A stretch of DNA of 33,463 nt from Pseudomonadota bacterium (GTDB lineage Bacteria; Pseudomonadota; Gammaproteobacteria; Steroidobacterales; Woeseiaceae): contig JADFLJ010000007.1 in assembly GCA_022564475.1 (NCBI GenBank), positions 1 to 33,463 of the forward strand, written 5' to 3'. Positions within the stretch are counted from its first letter, which is position 1; each line of letters starts with the position of its first letter. The position numbers and the translations under genes were made by a program. The notes under the pieces were generated by a model. That model saw only the letters and a list, made by a program, of their open reading frames with translations, did not search any database and was not told where the DNA came from. Shown piece by piece: positions 8,312-16,138 of the stretch.

Positions 8312-9316
8312 ATGCAGGATTCTGTATATGATTTTTTGAAGCCGCGCGTTGTCAAAGTGACGCCGGTAAATGATCTGCAAGCAAAGGTCACCATCGAGCC
8401 GTTTGAACGCGGTTTTGGACATACGCTGGGCAACGCTCTGCGACGCATTTTGCTGTCGTCGATGCCGGGCGCGTCAATCACAGAAGTCGAGATTGAAGGC
8501 GTACTTCATGAGTACACCAGCATCGAAGGTGTGCAGGAAGACGTAGTCGACATTCTGCTGAACCTGAAGCAGGTTGCTGTGCGAATGAATACGCGTGACA
8601 CAGCCGAGCTACGCATTTCGAAGAGGGGCCCGGGCGCGGTCACGGCTGGAGACATCCAGTTGGATCACGACGTCGAGATCATGAATCCCGATCTCGTAAT
8701 CGCTCACCTGACAAGCAACGCCAAGCTGAATATGATTATCAAGGTCGAACGTGGTCGCGGCTACCGTCCGGCGACACAGCGTCCGACATTCGAAGATGAG
8801 ACTGGCCCGATTGGCCGTCTGCAACTCGATGCATCGTTCAGTCCGGTCAACCGCGTTACTTACAATGTTGAGTCTGCCCGCGTAGAACAGCGTACCGATT
8901 TGGACAAATTGCTGATTGAGATCGAGACCAATGGAACGATTGATCCGGAAGAGGCTATTCGCCGCGCCGGCAGCATCCTGAAAGACCAGCTTTCTGTCTT
9001 CGTTGACCTGCGGGGTCAGGAAGAGGGTATTGGTGCACAGGCTGAGAATCAAGTCGATCCGATATTGTTGCGTCCGGTCGACGAACTGGAATTGACAGTG
9101 CGCTCTGCGAATTGCCTCAAGGCCGAGAACATCATGTACATCGGTGATCTTGTGCAGCGCACGGAAGTCGAGCTGTTGCGCACGCCGAATCTAGGCAAGA
9201 AGTCGCTTACCGAGATCAAAGAAGTCCTCGAAGGACACGGTCTCGGGCTGGGCATGCGTCTCGAAAACTGGCCGCCGGCAAGCCTGCGGCCCGAACACGA
9301 GATCGCTGCACTTTAA
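8312..9316 (+). CDS. rpoA: DNA-directed RNA polymerase subunit alpha
   Basis: The 334-residue protein has the N-terminal dimerisation domain ([25 protein letters not shown]) and, from about residue 248, an alpha C-terminal domain ([20 protein letters not shown] and [16 protein letters not shown]). The Arg, Asn, Cys and Lys of this domain that contact UP elements and activators in E. coli are all present. It nucleates RNA polymerase assembly. A strong AGGAGG lies before the ATG. Length is normal for gammaproteobacteria. Confidence 0.98.
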   Translation: MQDSVYDFLKPRVVKVTPVNDLQAKVTIEPFERGFGHTLGNALRRILLSSMPGASITEVEIEGVLHEYTSIEGVQEDVVDILLNLKQVAVRMNTRDTAELRISKRGPGAVTAGDIQLDHDVEIMNPDLVIAHLTSNAKLNMIIKVERGRGYRPATQRPTFEDETGPIGRLQLDASFSPVNRVTYNVESARVEQRTDLDKLLIEIETNGTIDPEEAIRRAGSILKDQLSVFVDLRGQEEGIGAQAENQVDPILLRPVDELELTVRSANCLKAENIMYIGDLVQRTEVELLRTPNLGKKSLTEIKEVLEGHGLGLGMRLENWPPASLRPEHEIAAL

Positions 9317-9344
9317 AACGAATAGAAACGAGTAGGACAGGAAA

Positions 9345-9728
9345 ATGCGTCACAGAAAAGCCGGTCGTCGACTGGGTCGAACTAGCTCACACCGCAAGGC
9401 GATGTTTCGCAACATGGCTACGTCGATGTTGTTGCACGAAACGATCCGTACGACAGTGGCCAAGGCGAAAGAGCTTCGCCGTGTAGTCGAGCCGCTTATT
9501 ACGCTTGCGAAGGTGGACAGCGTTGCAAATCGCCGTCTGGCCTTCAGTCGTCTGCGCGACAAGGAAGTGGTTGGCAAATTGTTCAAGAAACTTGGTCCTC
9601 GGTTCAAGGAGCGTCCGGGTGGCTACCTGCGCATCCTGAAAACGGCTCCGCGTCCCGGTGATAACGCGCCAATGGCGATCGTTATGCTGACCGACCGTGC
9701 ACCGGTCGAGGCAGCAACCGAAGAATGA
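9345..9728 (+). CDS. rplQ: 50S ribosomal protein L17
   Basis: A 127-residue protein starting [32 protein letters not shown], with the [18 protein letters not shown] segment, typical of L17. It lies near the peptide exit on the 50S. It closes the alpha operon, and the stop codon is followed within a few bases by REP palindromes that may act as the operon's 3' boundary. The start is preceded by TAGGACAGG. Confidence 0.98.
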   Translation: MRHRKAGRRLGRTSSHRKAMFRNMATSMLLHETIRTTVAKAKELRRVVEPLITLAKVDSVANRRLAFSRLRDKEVVGKLFKKLGPRFKERPGGYLRILKTAPRPGDNAPMAIVMLTDRAPVEAATEE

Positions 9729-9730
9729 TT

Positions 9731-9790
9731 CGAGCGGCTGCAGCCGCGAACAAAGGCTAGGAGCGGCTGTAGGAGCGGCTTTAGCCGCGA
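9731..9790 (+). repeat. REP palindromes after rplQ, left flank of the RAYT gene
   Basis: CGAGCGGCTGCAGCCGCGA (9731-9749) is a perfect palindrome core lacking the GTAG head. A partial TAGGAGCGGCTG (9758-9769) and a full TAGGAGCGGCTTTAGCCGCGA (9770-9790) follow. The last copy abuts the stop codon of the transposase gene. They match the copies inside the ribosomal operon. They may also terminate or stabilise the alpha-operon mRNA; no clear T-tract follows. Confidence 0.88.
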
Positions 9791-10276
9791 CTATTTATCG
9801 CCCTTCGGCAAGAATCGTCGATGCCAAATGCTATCCCAGTAGCTGTAGTGGTCCGCATCACTAACGATTCCAGCGCGTACCGGGTTATGAATAAGGTAAT
9901 TCCCGACACGCTCAATGTCTTCCTCGGCGCGCAACGCATGGTCGTGAAAGCCGGACTGCCAAATTCGACCGCATACATCGGTCGAGCGGGCAATAAGATA
10001 AGCAGTTCGCCCCTTGGTTCTGCCAACGATGTCGCTCAATGTCGTTTCCCCCGTTAGCTGCAGGAGCCAATGTATGTGGTCAGGCATTACGACGAATGCC
10101 AGGCTCTGGAAGTCTCCCTGCGAACCTTGTTGCCATAACTCACGCATCATCAATTTAGCCGCTGCGGTATTTCTGAACACGAATTTTTGCTCGTAGCAGC
10201 AGGCGGTTACAAAATAGGCTTGACCACGCATTGAATAACGTCCTTTGCGAAGCGCGTGTCCTTTTTCTTGAGCCAT
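9791..10276 (-). CDS. REP-associated tyrosine transposase (RAYT, Y1/HUH family)
   Basis: The 161-residue protein has the HUH motif in VMPDHIHWLLQL (His67, His69), the WQSGFHDHALR block at 106-116, and the catalytic-tyrosine helix NYLIHNPVRAGIV (Tyr127), as in RAYT/TnpREP proteins. These single-strand transposases act on REP palindromes. It is flanked on the left by GAGCGGC-type REPs and on the right by GAGGGTC-type REPs, so it is the likely source of the REPs in this window. It appears intact, with no frameshift or missing key residue. Confidence 0.93.
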   Translation of the reverse strand: MAQEKGHALRKGRYSMRGQAYFVTACCYEQKFVFRNTAAAKLMMRELWQQGSQGDFQSLAFVVMPDHIHWLLQLTGETTLSDIVGRTKGRTAYLIARSTDVCGRIWQSGFHDHALRAEEDIERVGNYLIHNPVRAGIVSDADHYSYWDSIWHRRFLPKGDK

Positions 10277-10283
10277 CTGACAT

Positions 10284-10319
10284 TTTGCGCTGCTGGAATT
10301 GGCAACGCCTTAGCGCAAA
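10284..10319. other. Inverted repeat upstream of the RAYT gene
   Basis: TTTGCGCT (10284-10291) and AGCGCAAA (10312-10319) are perfect 8-base arms around a 20-base spacer, 8 bases upstream of the transposase start codon. It could be a hairpin in the leader mRNA that limits transposase translation, or an operator. Only the symmetry is seen; the role is unknown. Confidence 0.4.
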
Positions 10320-10356
10320 TTCGGCCTGTTTAGTGAGATTTGCGATGGCGCTTGCG

Positions 10357-10503
10357 TACGAGGTCGGGCCTGAAGACCCTCCTACGGTGTGCGTTGATAC
10401 GAGGTCGGGCCTGAAGACCCTCCTACGCGGTGTGCTGTTTTTCGAGGTCGGGCCTCTGAAAGGACCATCCTACGAAGAGGTGGTCGGGCCTGAAGACCCT
10501 CCT
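10357..10503 (-). repeat. Four copies of a second REP class, right flank of the RAYT gene
   Basis: On the minus strand the unit reads GTAGGAGGGTCTTCAGGCCC then GACCTCGTA. Copies lie at 10357-10386, 10398-10427, 10443-10475 (variant stem) and 10482-10503 (3' part diverged). Each has a GTAG-type head and the stem GGGTC-TTCA-GGCCC with one G-T pair. This is a different stem from the GCGGCT class left of the transposase. The leftward-reading RND gene runs into copy four and stops in copy three. Confidence 0.88.
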
Positions 10504-13500
10504 GCTGTCAGCTTGTCGATTAGCTGGCCGACGTACTCTGGTGAGTGCGAGTTCCGTGCGATCAGGCTATAGACGGCCGGCACCACCACCAGTGTCAGGA
10601 CAACCGAGAAACTAACACCGAAGAACACCACGGCACCGATTGATTTACGCGATAACGCGCCAGCACCCGAGGCCACAATGAGCGGTATGGCGCCGAACGC
10701 AGTACATATGCTCGTCATCAGGACCGGCCGCAGGCGAATCTTGGCGGCCTGAACAACGGCTTCTTTGAATTCGATGCCCTGGTCGCGCAACTGATTCGCG
10801 AACTCAACAATCAAGATTCCATTCTTTGCAGCCAGACCAATCAACATGACGGCGCCGATCTGGCTGTAGATGTTGATCGTTGAGTCGAACACGAACAGAC
10901 CGATTAGTGCACCTGTGATCGCAAGCGGTACCGTCGTCATTATGATGAGCGGGTGTTTGAAGCTTTCAAATTGCGCCGCAAGTACCAGGTAGGCAATCAC
11001 GAGTGCGAGCAGGAAGGTCAGGTAAATGGCGTTGCCGGTGTTTTTGAAGTCTCGAGACTCGCCGTCATAATTCAGCCGCGCTGCATCGGGGAGTTCCTCG
11101 GCAACGATCCTCTCAAGGTCGGCCAATGCCGCGCCGAGAGAATAGCCGGGGTTTATCGAGCCGCTTATACCAATCGAACGCATGCGATCAAAGCGGCGCA
11201 GGTCCACAGGTCCAGCGACTTCAGTTAGCGTCACGAGGTTGGAAAGCGGAATCAATCGTTGCGACGTCTCTGAGCGCACATAGATATTTTGCAGATCACT
11301 CGGCGTTTGACGATGCTCATCCGCACCCTGCAGGATGACACGATACTCTTCGCCCTTGTCGATATACGTTGTGACGACGCGGGATCCCAGCATCGTCTCC
11401 AGCGTGCGACCTACATTCGCAAGCGAAACTCCAAGATCCGCGGCGCGATCTCGATCCACGGATACGTCGATTTTCGGCTTACGTTCGTTGTAGTTAGATT
11501 GCAGATTCGAAATACCGGGGTTTTTCTCTGCCTCCCGAATGACGATGTCTCGCCACCTGGCAATCTCGTCGTAATTCGTACCGCTCAGGACAATACTCAG
11601 CGGGCGTGTGCTTTGACCAAGACTCCAGGCGCCCGGCGCGAACGCATATGCCCGCACGCCTGGCAAGTCCTTCAATTGCCGGTTCCAGTTTTCGACAATT
11701 TCAGCGGCAGACCGCTCGCGTTTCGACCAGACTTGCAAGGGCGCGAATACCATCGCCGTGTTGACGTCGGCGCCACCACCCCAGCTGCCGGATCGTCCGA
11801 GGACCCGCAGTACATCGCCTTTTTCCTTGTCCAGGAGTACGATGCGTTCGACCTGTTCTACGTAGCCGAGCATGTAATCCAGGCTTGCACCATCCGGCCC
11901 GGTCAGGTTGATCATGGCGAAGCCGCGGTCCTCGCGTGGCATGTACTCAACTGGCAGTTTATTCAGCAGCGTCAAGCTGGTGAGAAAAATCGCCAGGGCG
12001 GACAGGATGACCACAAAGGGCCGGCGGATTGTACGACGAAGCAAGGCCTCGTAAGCGTTCGATAGCTGCTGAAACAATCGATCGACAAAGCGCGTGAACT
12101 TGCCACGGTGCAGTCGATTATCGGCAAATAACTTCGTCGTCAGCATTGGCACGAGGGTCAATGCGATAAGGCTGGAGAAACATACAGCCGCAGCGAGCGA
12201 TATACCGAATTCGCCGAATATCAGTCCAATATTGCCAGGCATGAACGAGATAGGCAGGATGACGGCCACGAGAACGAGCGTGGTTGCGATGACCGCGAAT
12301 CCAATTTCGCGTGTGCCATTCGTGGCGGCAAGCAAGGTCGGTTCCTTGTTCTCGATTCGCCGTGCAATATTTTCAAGCACGATGATGGCGTCGTCGACGA
12401 CCAGGCCGATGGCCAGTACGAAACCAAGCAAGGTAAGCGTGTTCAGGGAAAATCCCAGAGCATTCATGACAATGAACGCAGATATGATGGAGATCGGAAT
12501 GCATATGATCGGGATGATCGTCGCGCGAATTGTGCCAATGAAGCCGTAGATGACAATCAACACAAGCAGCAGGGCAAGCCCGAGCGCCTTGGCGACTTCC
12601 TGGATTGACGCCTTGATAAACATGGCGTTGTCCAGATTGATGCTGACGTGAATATCACTCGGCAAAGTCGATTGCAGTTCCGCAACCCGTTTTGCAACGT
12701 CGGCATTGACCTGCAGGATATTCGCCTGAGCCTGCGGGACGATGCCGAGGCTCATGCCGGTCACGCCGTCTGTTCGAGAGAAACTGCGCACGTTCTCCGG
12801 CGCCAGTTCAATGTCGGCTACCTCGCCAAGGCGAATCAGGTAATCGTCAGGGCCTACCGCCAGCACCAGCCTTTCGAAATCCGCGACCGTTTTGAACCCC
12901 GTGTCCGTTCGCAGCGTGAACTCCCGGGTGCTGGATTCGAGTCGTCCAGCCGGTATTTGCACGTTTTCCCGCCGCAACGCGTCCTCGATATCGGTCACAG
13001 TCAGCCCACGCGCAGCCAGCCGCGTTGGATCCACCCAAATACGCATCGCGGGTCGTCTCGAACCGCTACCCCTAACCATCGCGACACCGTCGACAATAGA
13101 AAGCGCGTCCACAAGGTAGCGCTCGGCGAAATCGGAGACTTCCATCATCGAACGCGTATCGCTAGAGACATTGATCCACATCGTCGTCCCGGCGGAGCCG
13201 TCCTGTTTCGAAACGCTTGGCGGATCCGCTTCGTCGGGTAACATTCGAAGCACACGGGAAACCCGGTCACGGACGTCATTCGCGACCGAGTCGATATCCC
13301 TGTCGCGGTCGAATTCCAGCGTGATCGACGAGCGCTCGTCAAAACTTCGGGAGGATATTTTCGTGATGCCTGAAATACCGGCAATCTGGTCTTCCAAAAC
13401 CTGCGTTACACGCCGCTCCACGATATCGGAGGCGGCACCGCGGTAATTTGTGGTGATTGAAACTACCGGTCGCTGAATGTCCGGAAATTCACGAACGGAC

Positions 13501-13595
13501 ATGTTGCGTGCAGACATCAGTCCTACGATGACGAGGATTAGCGATATGACAGCCGCGAAAACCGGCCGGCGAACCGAAATATCAGAAATCAGCAT
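10470..13595 (-). CDS. RND efflux transporter, inner-membrane pump subunit (HAE1/AcrB-like)
   Basis: The ORF is 1053 codons from 13631, but the likely start is MLISDISVRRPVFA at 13595, giving 1041 residues. That start is where RND pumps normally begin, and it overlaps the adaptor gene end by 14 bases. The protein has two sets of large periplasmic domains and TM bundles, and the proton-relay pair in TM4 (GLVVDDAIIVLENIARR). It should export substrates using the proton gradient with the adaptor encoded upstream. No outer-membrane partner gene is nearby. The final residues (AGGSSGPTTSS) and stop are encoded by REP sequence, which replaces the natural tail. Confidence 0.92.
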   Translation of the reverse strand: MLISDISVRRPVFAAVISLILVIVGLMSARNMSVREFPDIQRPVVSITTNYRGAASDIVERRVTQVLEDQIAGISGITKISSRSFDERSSITLEFDRDRDIDSVANDVRDRVSRVLRMLPDEADPPSVSKQDGSAGTTMWINVSSDTRSMMEVSDFAERYLVDALSIVDGVAMVRGSGSRRPAMRIWVDPTRLAARGLTVTDIEDALRRENVQIPAGRLESSTREFTLRTDTGFKTVADFERLVLAVGPDDYLIRLGEVADIELAPENVRSFSRTDGVTGMSLGIVPQAQANILQVNADVAKRVAELQSTLPSDIHVSINLDNAMFIKASIQEVAKALGLALLLVLIVIYGFIGTIRATIIPIICIPISIISAFIVMNALGFSLNTLTLLGFVLAIGLVVDDAIIVLENIARRIENKEPTLLAATNGTREIGFAVIATTLVLVAVILPISFMPGNIGLIFGEFGISLAAAVCFSSLIALTLVPMLTTKLFADNRLHRGKFTRFVDRLFQQLSNAYEALLRRTIRRPFVVILSALAIFLTSLTLLNKLPVEYMPREDRGFAMINLTGPDGASLDYMLGYVEQVERIVLLDKEKGDVLRVLGRSGSWGGGADVNTAMVFAPLQVWSKRERSAAEIVENWNRQLKDLPGVRAYAFAPGAWSLGQSTRPLSIVLSGTNYDEIARWRDIVIREAEKNPGISNLQSNYNERKPKIDVSVDRDRAADLGVSLANVGRTLETMLGSRVVTTYIDKGEEYRVILQGADEHRQTPSDLQNIYVRSETSQRLIPLSNLVTLTEVAGPVDLRRFDRMRSIGISGSINPGYSLGAALADLERIVAEELPDAARLNYDGESRDFKNTGNAIYLTFLLALVIAYLVLAAQFESFKHPLIIMTTVPLAITGALIGLFVFDSTINIYSQIGAVMLIGLAAKNGILIVEFANQLRDQGIEFKEAVVQAAKIRLRPVLMTSICTAFGAIPLIVASGAGALSRKSIGAVVFFGVSFSVVLTLVVVPAVYSLIARNSHSPEYVGQLIDKLTAGGSSGPTTSS

Positions 13596-14652
13596 TTGAT
13601 TCAGTCCCGCTTGTCTGGCCAATGACCTCAACCCGGGAATCCTGCCTGACCTTACCCGTGCCTTCGGTCACGATCGATTCACCTGCGACAAGACCTTCAC
13701 GAATAACAACGAATCCGGGAATCCTGCGACCGAGAATGACCGCGCGTTTCTCGACAACGTCATTGGTTACAACAAACACGTATTGAGTGGTGCCTTCCGG
13801 AACAATTGCCTGCTCCGGGACGACCAATACGTCGCCTCGATCGCGTTGCAAGTCAACCGTCATGAACATGCCGGGCTTCAATGCTCCATCAGCATTCGGA
13901 ATGATGGCACGCACGAGTACGGCGCGCGAAACCGGGTCCAGCCGCGTATCGATGCTTGCAACTCGCCCCTTGAATACGCGGTCCGGGTAAACAATGCTTC
14001 TGGCGAGAATCAACATACCTTCCTTTACGACTGTTACGAACATCTCCGGTACCGAGAAGTCGAGTTTGATCGACGTGACATCATCGAGTGTCGTAATGAC
14101 TGTCGATGAATCGACAAAACTTCCGGGACTCACGCGACGCAAGCCGATGCGGCCGGAAAAGGGCGCGCGGATGCGGGTAATCGCAAGACGGGCTTGCGCC
14201 GCCAGGACCAGCGCCTCGTTCACTCTTACGCTCGCCAGGAGCTGTTCGAGATTGGATGCCGAGATGGCCTGCGTATTGGATAAGGATTCGTTTCGCTTGT
14301 ACAAACTCATGCTCTCCGATAATGCCGCTTCAGCCAGGGCCAGTCCCGCAACGATTTCGCTGGATTCCAGTTCGATAAGAAGTTGGCCGGCTTTGACTAT
14401 CTGACCCTCCTCGAACGCCACTCGTTCCACAAGGCTTGTTACGCGAGATCGAATTTCGACTGATTCGTTGGCGTTGGCCGTGCCAAGTGCCTGGATTTCG
14501 TCAACGAGGGCTTGCATCTCAACGCGGGCTGTAACGACTTTGATAGCACCGCCACCGCGGCTGCCACGAGCATTTGAGTCGGGCTCGTCGTCACAGGCGA
14601 CGAAAATGAATAGCGACAGACAGGTCAAAAACAGGCGTGTTCTGGACTTCAT
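13582..14652 (-). CDS. RND efflux periplasmic adaptor (membrane fusion protein), lipoprotein
   Basis: A 356-residue protein with a lipoprotein signal (LFIFVACDDE, Cys20). A split biotinyl-lipoyl-like domain follows (VEIRSRVTSLVERVAFEEGQIVKAGQLL, about 66-93, and IRAPFSGRIGLRRVSPGSFV, about 161-180), enclosing a short helical hairpin. Beta-barrel and membrane-proximal domains complete it. It bridges the RND pump to an outer-membrane channel. It lies upstream of and overlaps the pump gene, so one operon is clear. A GTTGTACAAC palindrome lies just upstream of the start. Confidence 0.92.
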   Translation of the reverse strand: MKSRTRLFLTCLSLFIFVACDDEPDSNARGSRGGGAIKVVTARVEMQALVDEIQALGTANANESVEIRSRVTSLVERVAFEEGQIVKAGQLLIELESSEIVAGLALAEAALSESMSLYKRNESLSNTQAISASNLEQLLASVRVNEALVLAAQARLAITRIRAPFSGRIGLRRVSPGSFVDSSTVITTLDDVTSIKLDFSVPEMFVTVVKEGMLILARSIVYPDRVFKGRVASIDTRLDPVSRAVLVRAIIPNADGALKPGMFMTVDLQRDRGDVLVVPEQAIVPEGTTQYVFVVTNDVVEKRAVILGRRIPGFVVIREGLVAGESIVTEGTGKVRQDSRVEVIGQTSGTESNADF

Positions 14653-14671
14653 TGATCGTGGATTCTTTGTA

Positions 14672-14681
14672 GTTGTACAAC
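14672..14681. promoter_or_regulatory. Short palindrome upstream of the efflux operon
   Basis: GTTGTACAAC is a perfect 10-base palindrome lying 20 bases upstream of the adaptor start codon. Efflux operons are often controlled by TetR- or MerR-type repressors at such places, but no regulator gene is adjacent, and ten bases is short for a confident operator. Confidence 0.25.
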
Positions 14682-14761
14682 GGTTGTTTTCAGCGAATCA
14701 GTGTAGCGCGTGCGGAGAGTGTGTATTGGCATTAAAACAAGGCGTTACGAACGCATATTCC

Positions 14762-14790
14762 TTGTTGAATGTGTATATTTAACATAATAA
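14762..14790 (+). promoter_or_regulatory. Candidate sigma-70 promoter for the acidic ORF
   Basis: TTGTTG (14762-14767), a 17-base spacer and TAATAA (14785-14790) sit in a conspicuously AT-rich stretch between divergent genes. A 7-base perfect hairpin, CTGTGAG-TCGG-CTCACAG (14808-14825), lies in the expected 5' leader, before a TAAGGAG at 14851. Confidence 0.5.
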
Positions 14791-14807
14791 TAGTGAATTG
14801 TCGTGAG

Positions 14808-14825
14808 CTGTGAGTCGGCTCACAG
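14808..14825. other. Hairpin in the leader of the acidic ORF
   Basis: CTGTGAG pairs perfectly with CTCACAG around TCGG. An alternative overlapping pairing, GTGAGC (14804-14809) with GCTCAC (14818-14823), is also possible. No T-tract follows, so it is not a clear terminator; it may be an operator or an mRNA structure. Confidence 0.4.
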
Positions 14826-14882
14826 AGTCGGGCTGAATAACTGCATACAGTAAGGAGTCCAGCCAATTCAGGAGCCAGACCA

Positions 14883-15194
14883 ATCAGCAAAGACCCGGCA
14901 TTCGATGACTGCATCGTCCTGTCGAAGGACGCCTTCGACCCGGATGCAGTATTTCTGGAGGATATCGTCGATGACGATGTTCTGCCGTACCTGAGTCTTG
15001 CTGTTGATGGGCTGACCACCTACGCGGACGGTAAAAAAGGCAAGCTCGAATTGCGCCCGGAAGACATTGCTGCGAACGAAGAGCTGTCACCGGATACCAC
15101 AATGCCGGTCGTGGCTCTTGGCTCGGAGCAACTTGACGTCTATGGCTGGGAATCGTCACTCTGGCGAAAAATCAAAGGCTACATCGGACTCTAA
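14883..15194 (+). CDS. Small acidic protein of unknown function, start codon unclear
   Basis: This frame is open from the codon after a TAA at 14838 to TAA 15192-15194. It is missing from the ORF track because it has no ATG, GTG or TTG near its 5' end. It looks coding: the product is acidic (SKDAFDPDAVFLEDIVDDD), then LPYLSLAVDGLTTYADGKKG, ending WRKIKGYIGL. The start given is ATC 14883, eight bases after an AGGAG; CTG 14841 is the alternative. A frameshift or sequence error near the start would also explain it. It has a plausible promoter and a terminator-like hairpin downstream. I do not recognise the family. Confidence 0.5.
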   Translation: MSKDPAFDDCIVLSKDAFDPDAVFLEDIVDDDVLPYLSLAVDGLTTYADGKKGKLELRPEDIAANEELSPDTTMPVVALGSEQLDVYGWESSLWRKIKGYIGL

Positions 15195-15200
15195 TTAAAT

Positions 15201-15245
15201 GGGGTCGGATCCAACTTGGCTAAATTGGATCTGCCTCCTTTTCTC
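15201..15245. terminator. Long imperfect stem-loop followed by a pyrimidine/T tract
   Basis: GGGGTCGGATCCAA (15201-15214) pairs with TTGGATCTGCCTCC (15225-15238) with one mismatch and two G-T pairs, and TTTTTCTCTT follows. It could terminate the acidic ORF. The ATGGGGTCGGATCCAA arm also resembles the GGGGTCAGA-type palindromes found beside some Y1 transposases, so it may be a decayed mobile repeat. That resemblance is from memory. Confidence 0.5.
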
Positions 15246-15260
15246 TTCTAAGATGCGGCG

Positions 15261-16133
15261 ATGATTTTCAAAGACAAGACCGTCATCATTACGGGTGGCT
15301 CCGAGGGAGTGGGTGCCGCGACAGCGCGCATGTTTGCTGTGGCAGGCGCGAATCTCTTGCTCGTGGCCCGCGGCAAGAAGAAACTCGAGGCAATCGCCGA
15401 AGAGCTGCGGGACAAGACGCGAGTCGAAATTTTTGCGATGGATGTCTCTGATGCAGAGGTTAGCGTGAATCTGTTCAAGAAAGCGGATTACGAATTTGGA
15501 CGCGTCGACATACTGATCAACAACGCCGGTTACCACAAACGTGCGCCGTTCGATTTAGCAGCCATCGACGAACTCGCAACCACGATCGACGTTAATCTCA
15601 GAGCCCCGATAGTGCTCACACGTCTGGCTATCCCGTACATCATGGAAGCCGGCGGTGGCGCAATTATCAACGTTGGGTCGTTGGCTGGTCGAACGATGGT
15701 GCCTGGCAGCACGGCGTATGCCGCGAGCAAGGCAGGACTGCGCTCCCTGACGTATTCGCTGGCCGAGGAGCTGCGCGGCAGCAATATCAAAATTGGCATA
15801 GTGTCGCCAGGCCCGATCGATACAGGCTTCATCATGGATGACATCGATGCCGTAACCGACCTCGTGTTTTCACAGCCACTTTGCACGGCCGAAGATGTTG
15901 CACAGGTTGTTCTGGATCTTTGCGGCAATAATGTTCGTGAGCAGTGCATGCACACGTCCAGCCGTATTTTTACGACCGTGACTTATCTATTCCCCGGGCT
16001 CGGCAGAACGTTACGGCCGTTGTTTGAGAAGAAGGGCCGCCGCGTGAAAAAGCGTCTGATAGCAGAACGTAAGAAAGCGGAGCGCGAAAAAACCGGGCGC
16101 GAAAAAACCGGGCGCGAAAAAACCGCGAAGTAG
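15261..16133 (+). CDS. Short-chain dehydrogenase/reductase (SDR family)
   Basis: A 290-residue classical SDR. It has the Rossmann cofactor motif TGGSEGVG at about residues 11-18, NNAG at about 92-95, the catalytic Ser in INVGSLAG, and YAASK (Tyr and Lys) followed by the PGPIDTGF motif. It catalyses NAD(P)H-dependent oxidation or reduction of an unidentified substrate. After the SDR fold comes a hydrophobic/basic extension ending in tandem repeats of the GREKT type (three tandem near-copies of a GCGCGAAAAAACCGG unit). The substrate cannot be inferred from the context. Confidence 0.9.
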   Translation: MIFKDKTVIITGGSEGVGAATARMFAVAGANLLLVARGKKKLEAIAEELRDKTRVEIFAMDVSDAEVSVNLFKKADYEFGRVDILINNAGYHKRAPFDLAAIDELATTIDVNLRAPIVLTRLAIPYIMEAGGGAIINVGSLAGRTMVPGSTAYAASKAGLRSLTYSLAEELRGSNIKIGIVSPGPIDTGFIMDDIDAVTDLVFSQPLCTAEDVAQVVLDLCGNNVREQCMHTSSRIFTTVTYLFPGLGRTLRPLFEKKGRRVKKRLIAERKKAEREKTGREKTGREKTAK

Positions 16134-16138
16134 ATTTC

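Noticed and set aside
10231-10572. 113-codon plus-strand ORF over the REP cluster
   Set aside because: Most of it is REP sequence read in frame (VGPEDPP repeats) and the antisense of the RAYT start and RND end.
14732-15019. Minus-strand 95-codon ORF opposite the acidic ORF
   Set aside because: Its composition (Ser/Arg-rich) is typical of a shadow frame, it has no ribosome-binding site, and the plus-strand frame is more protein-like.
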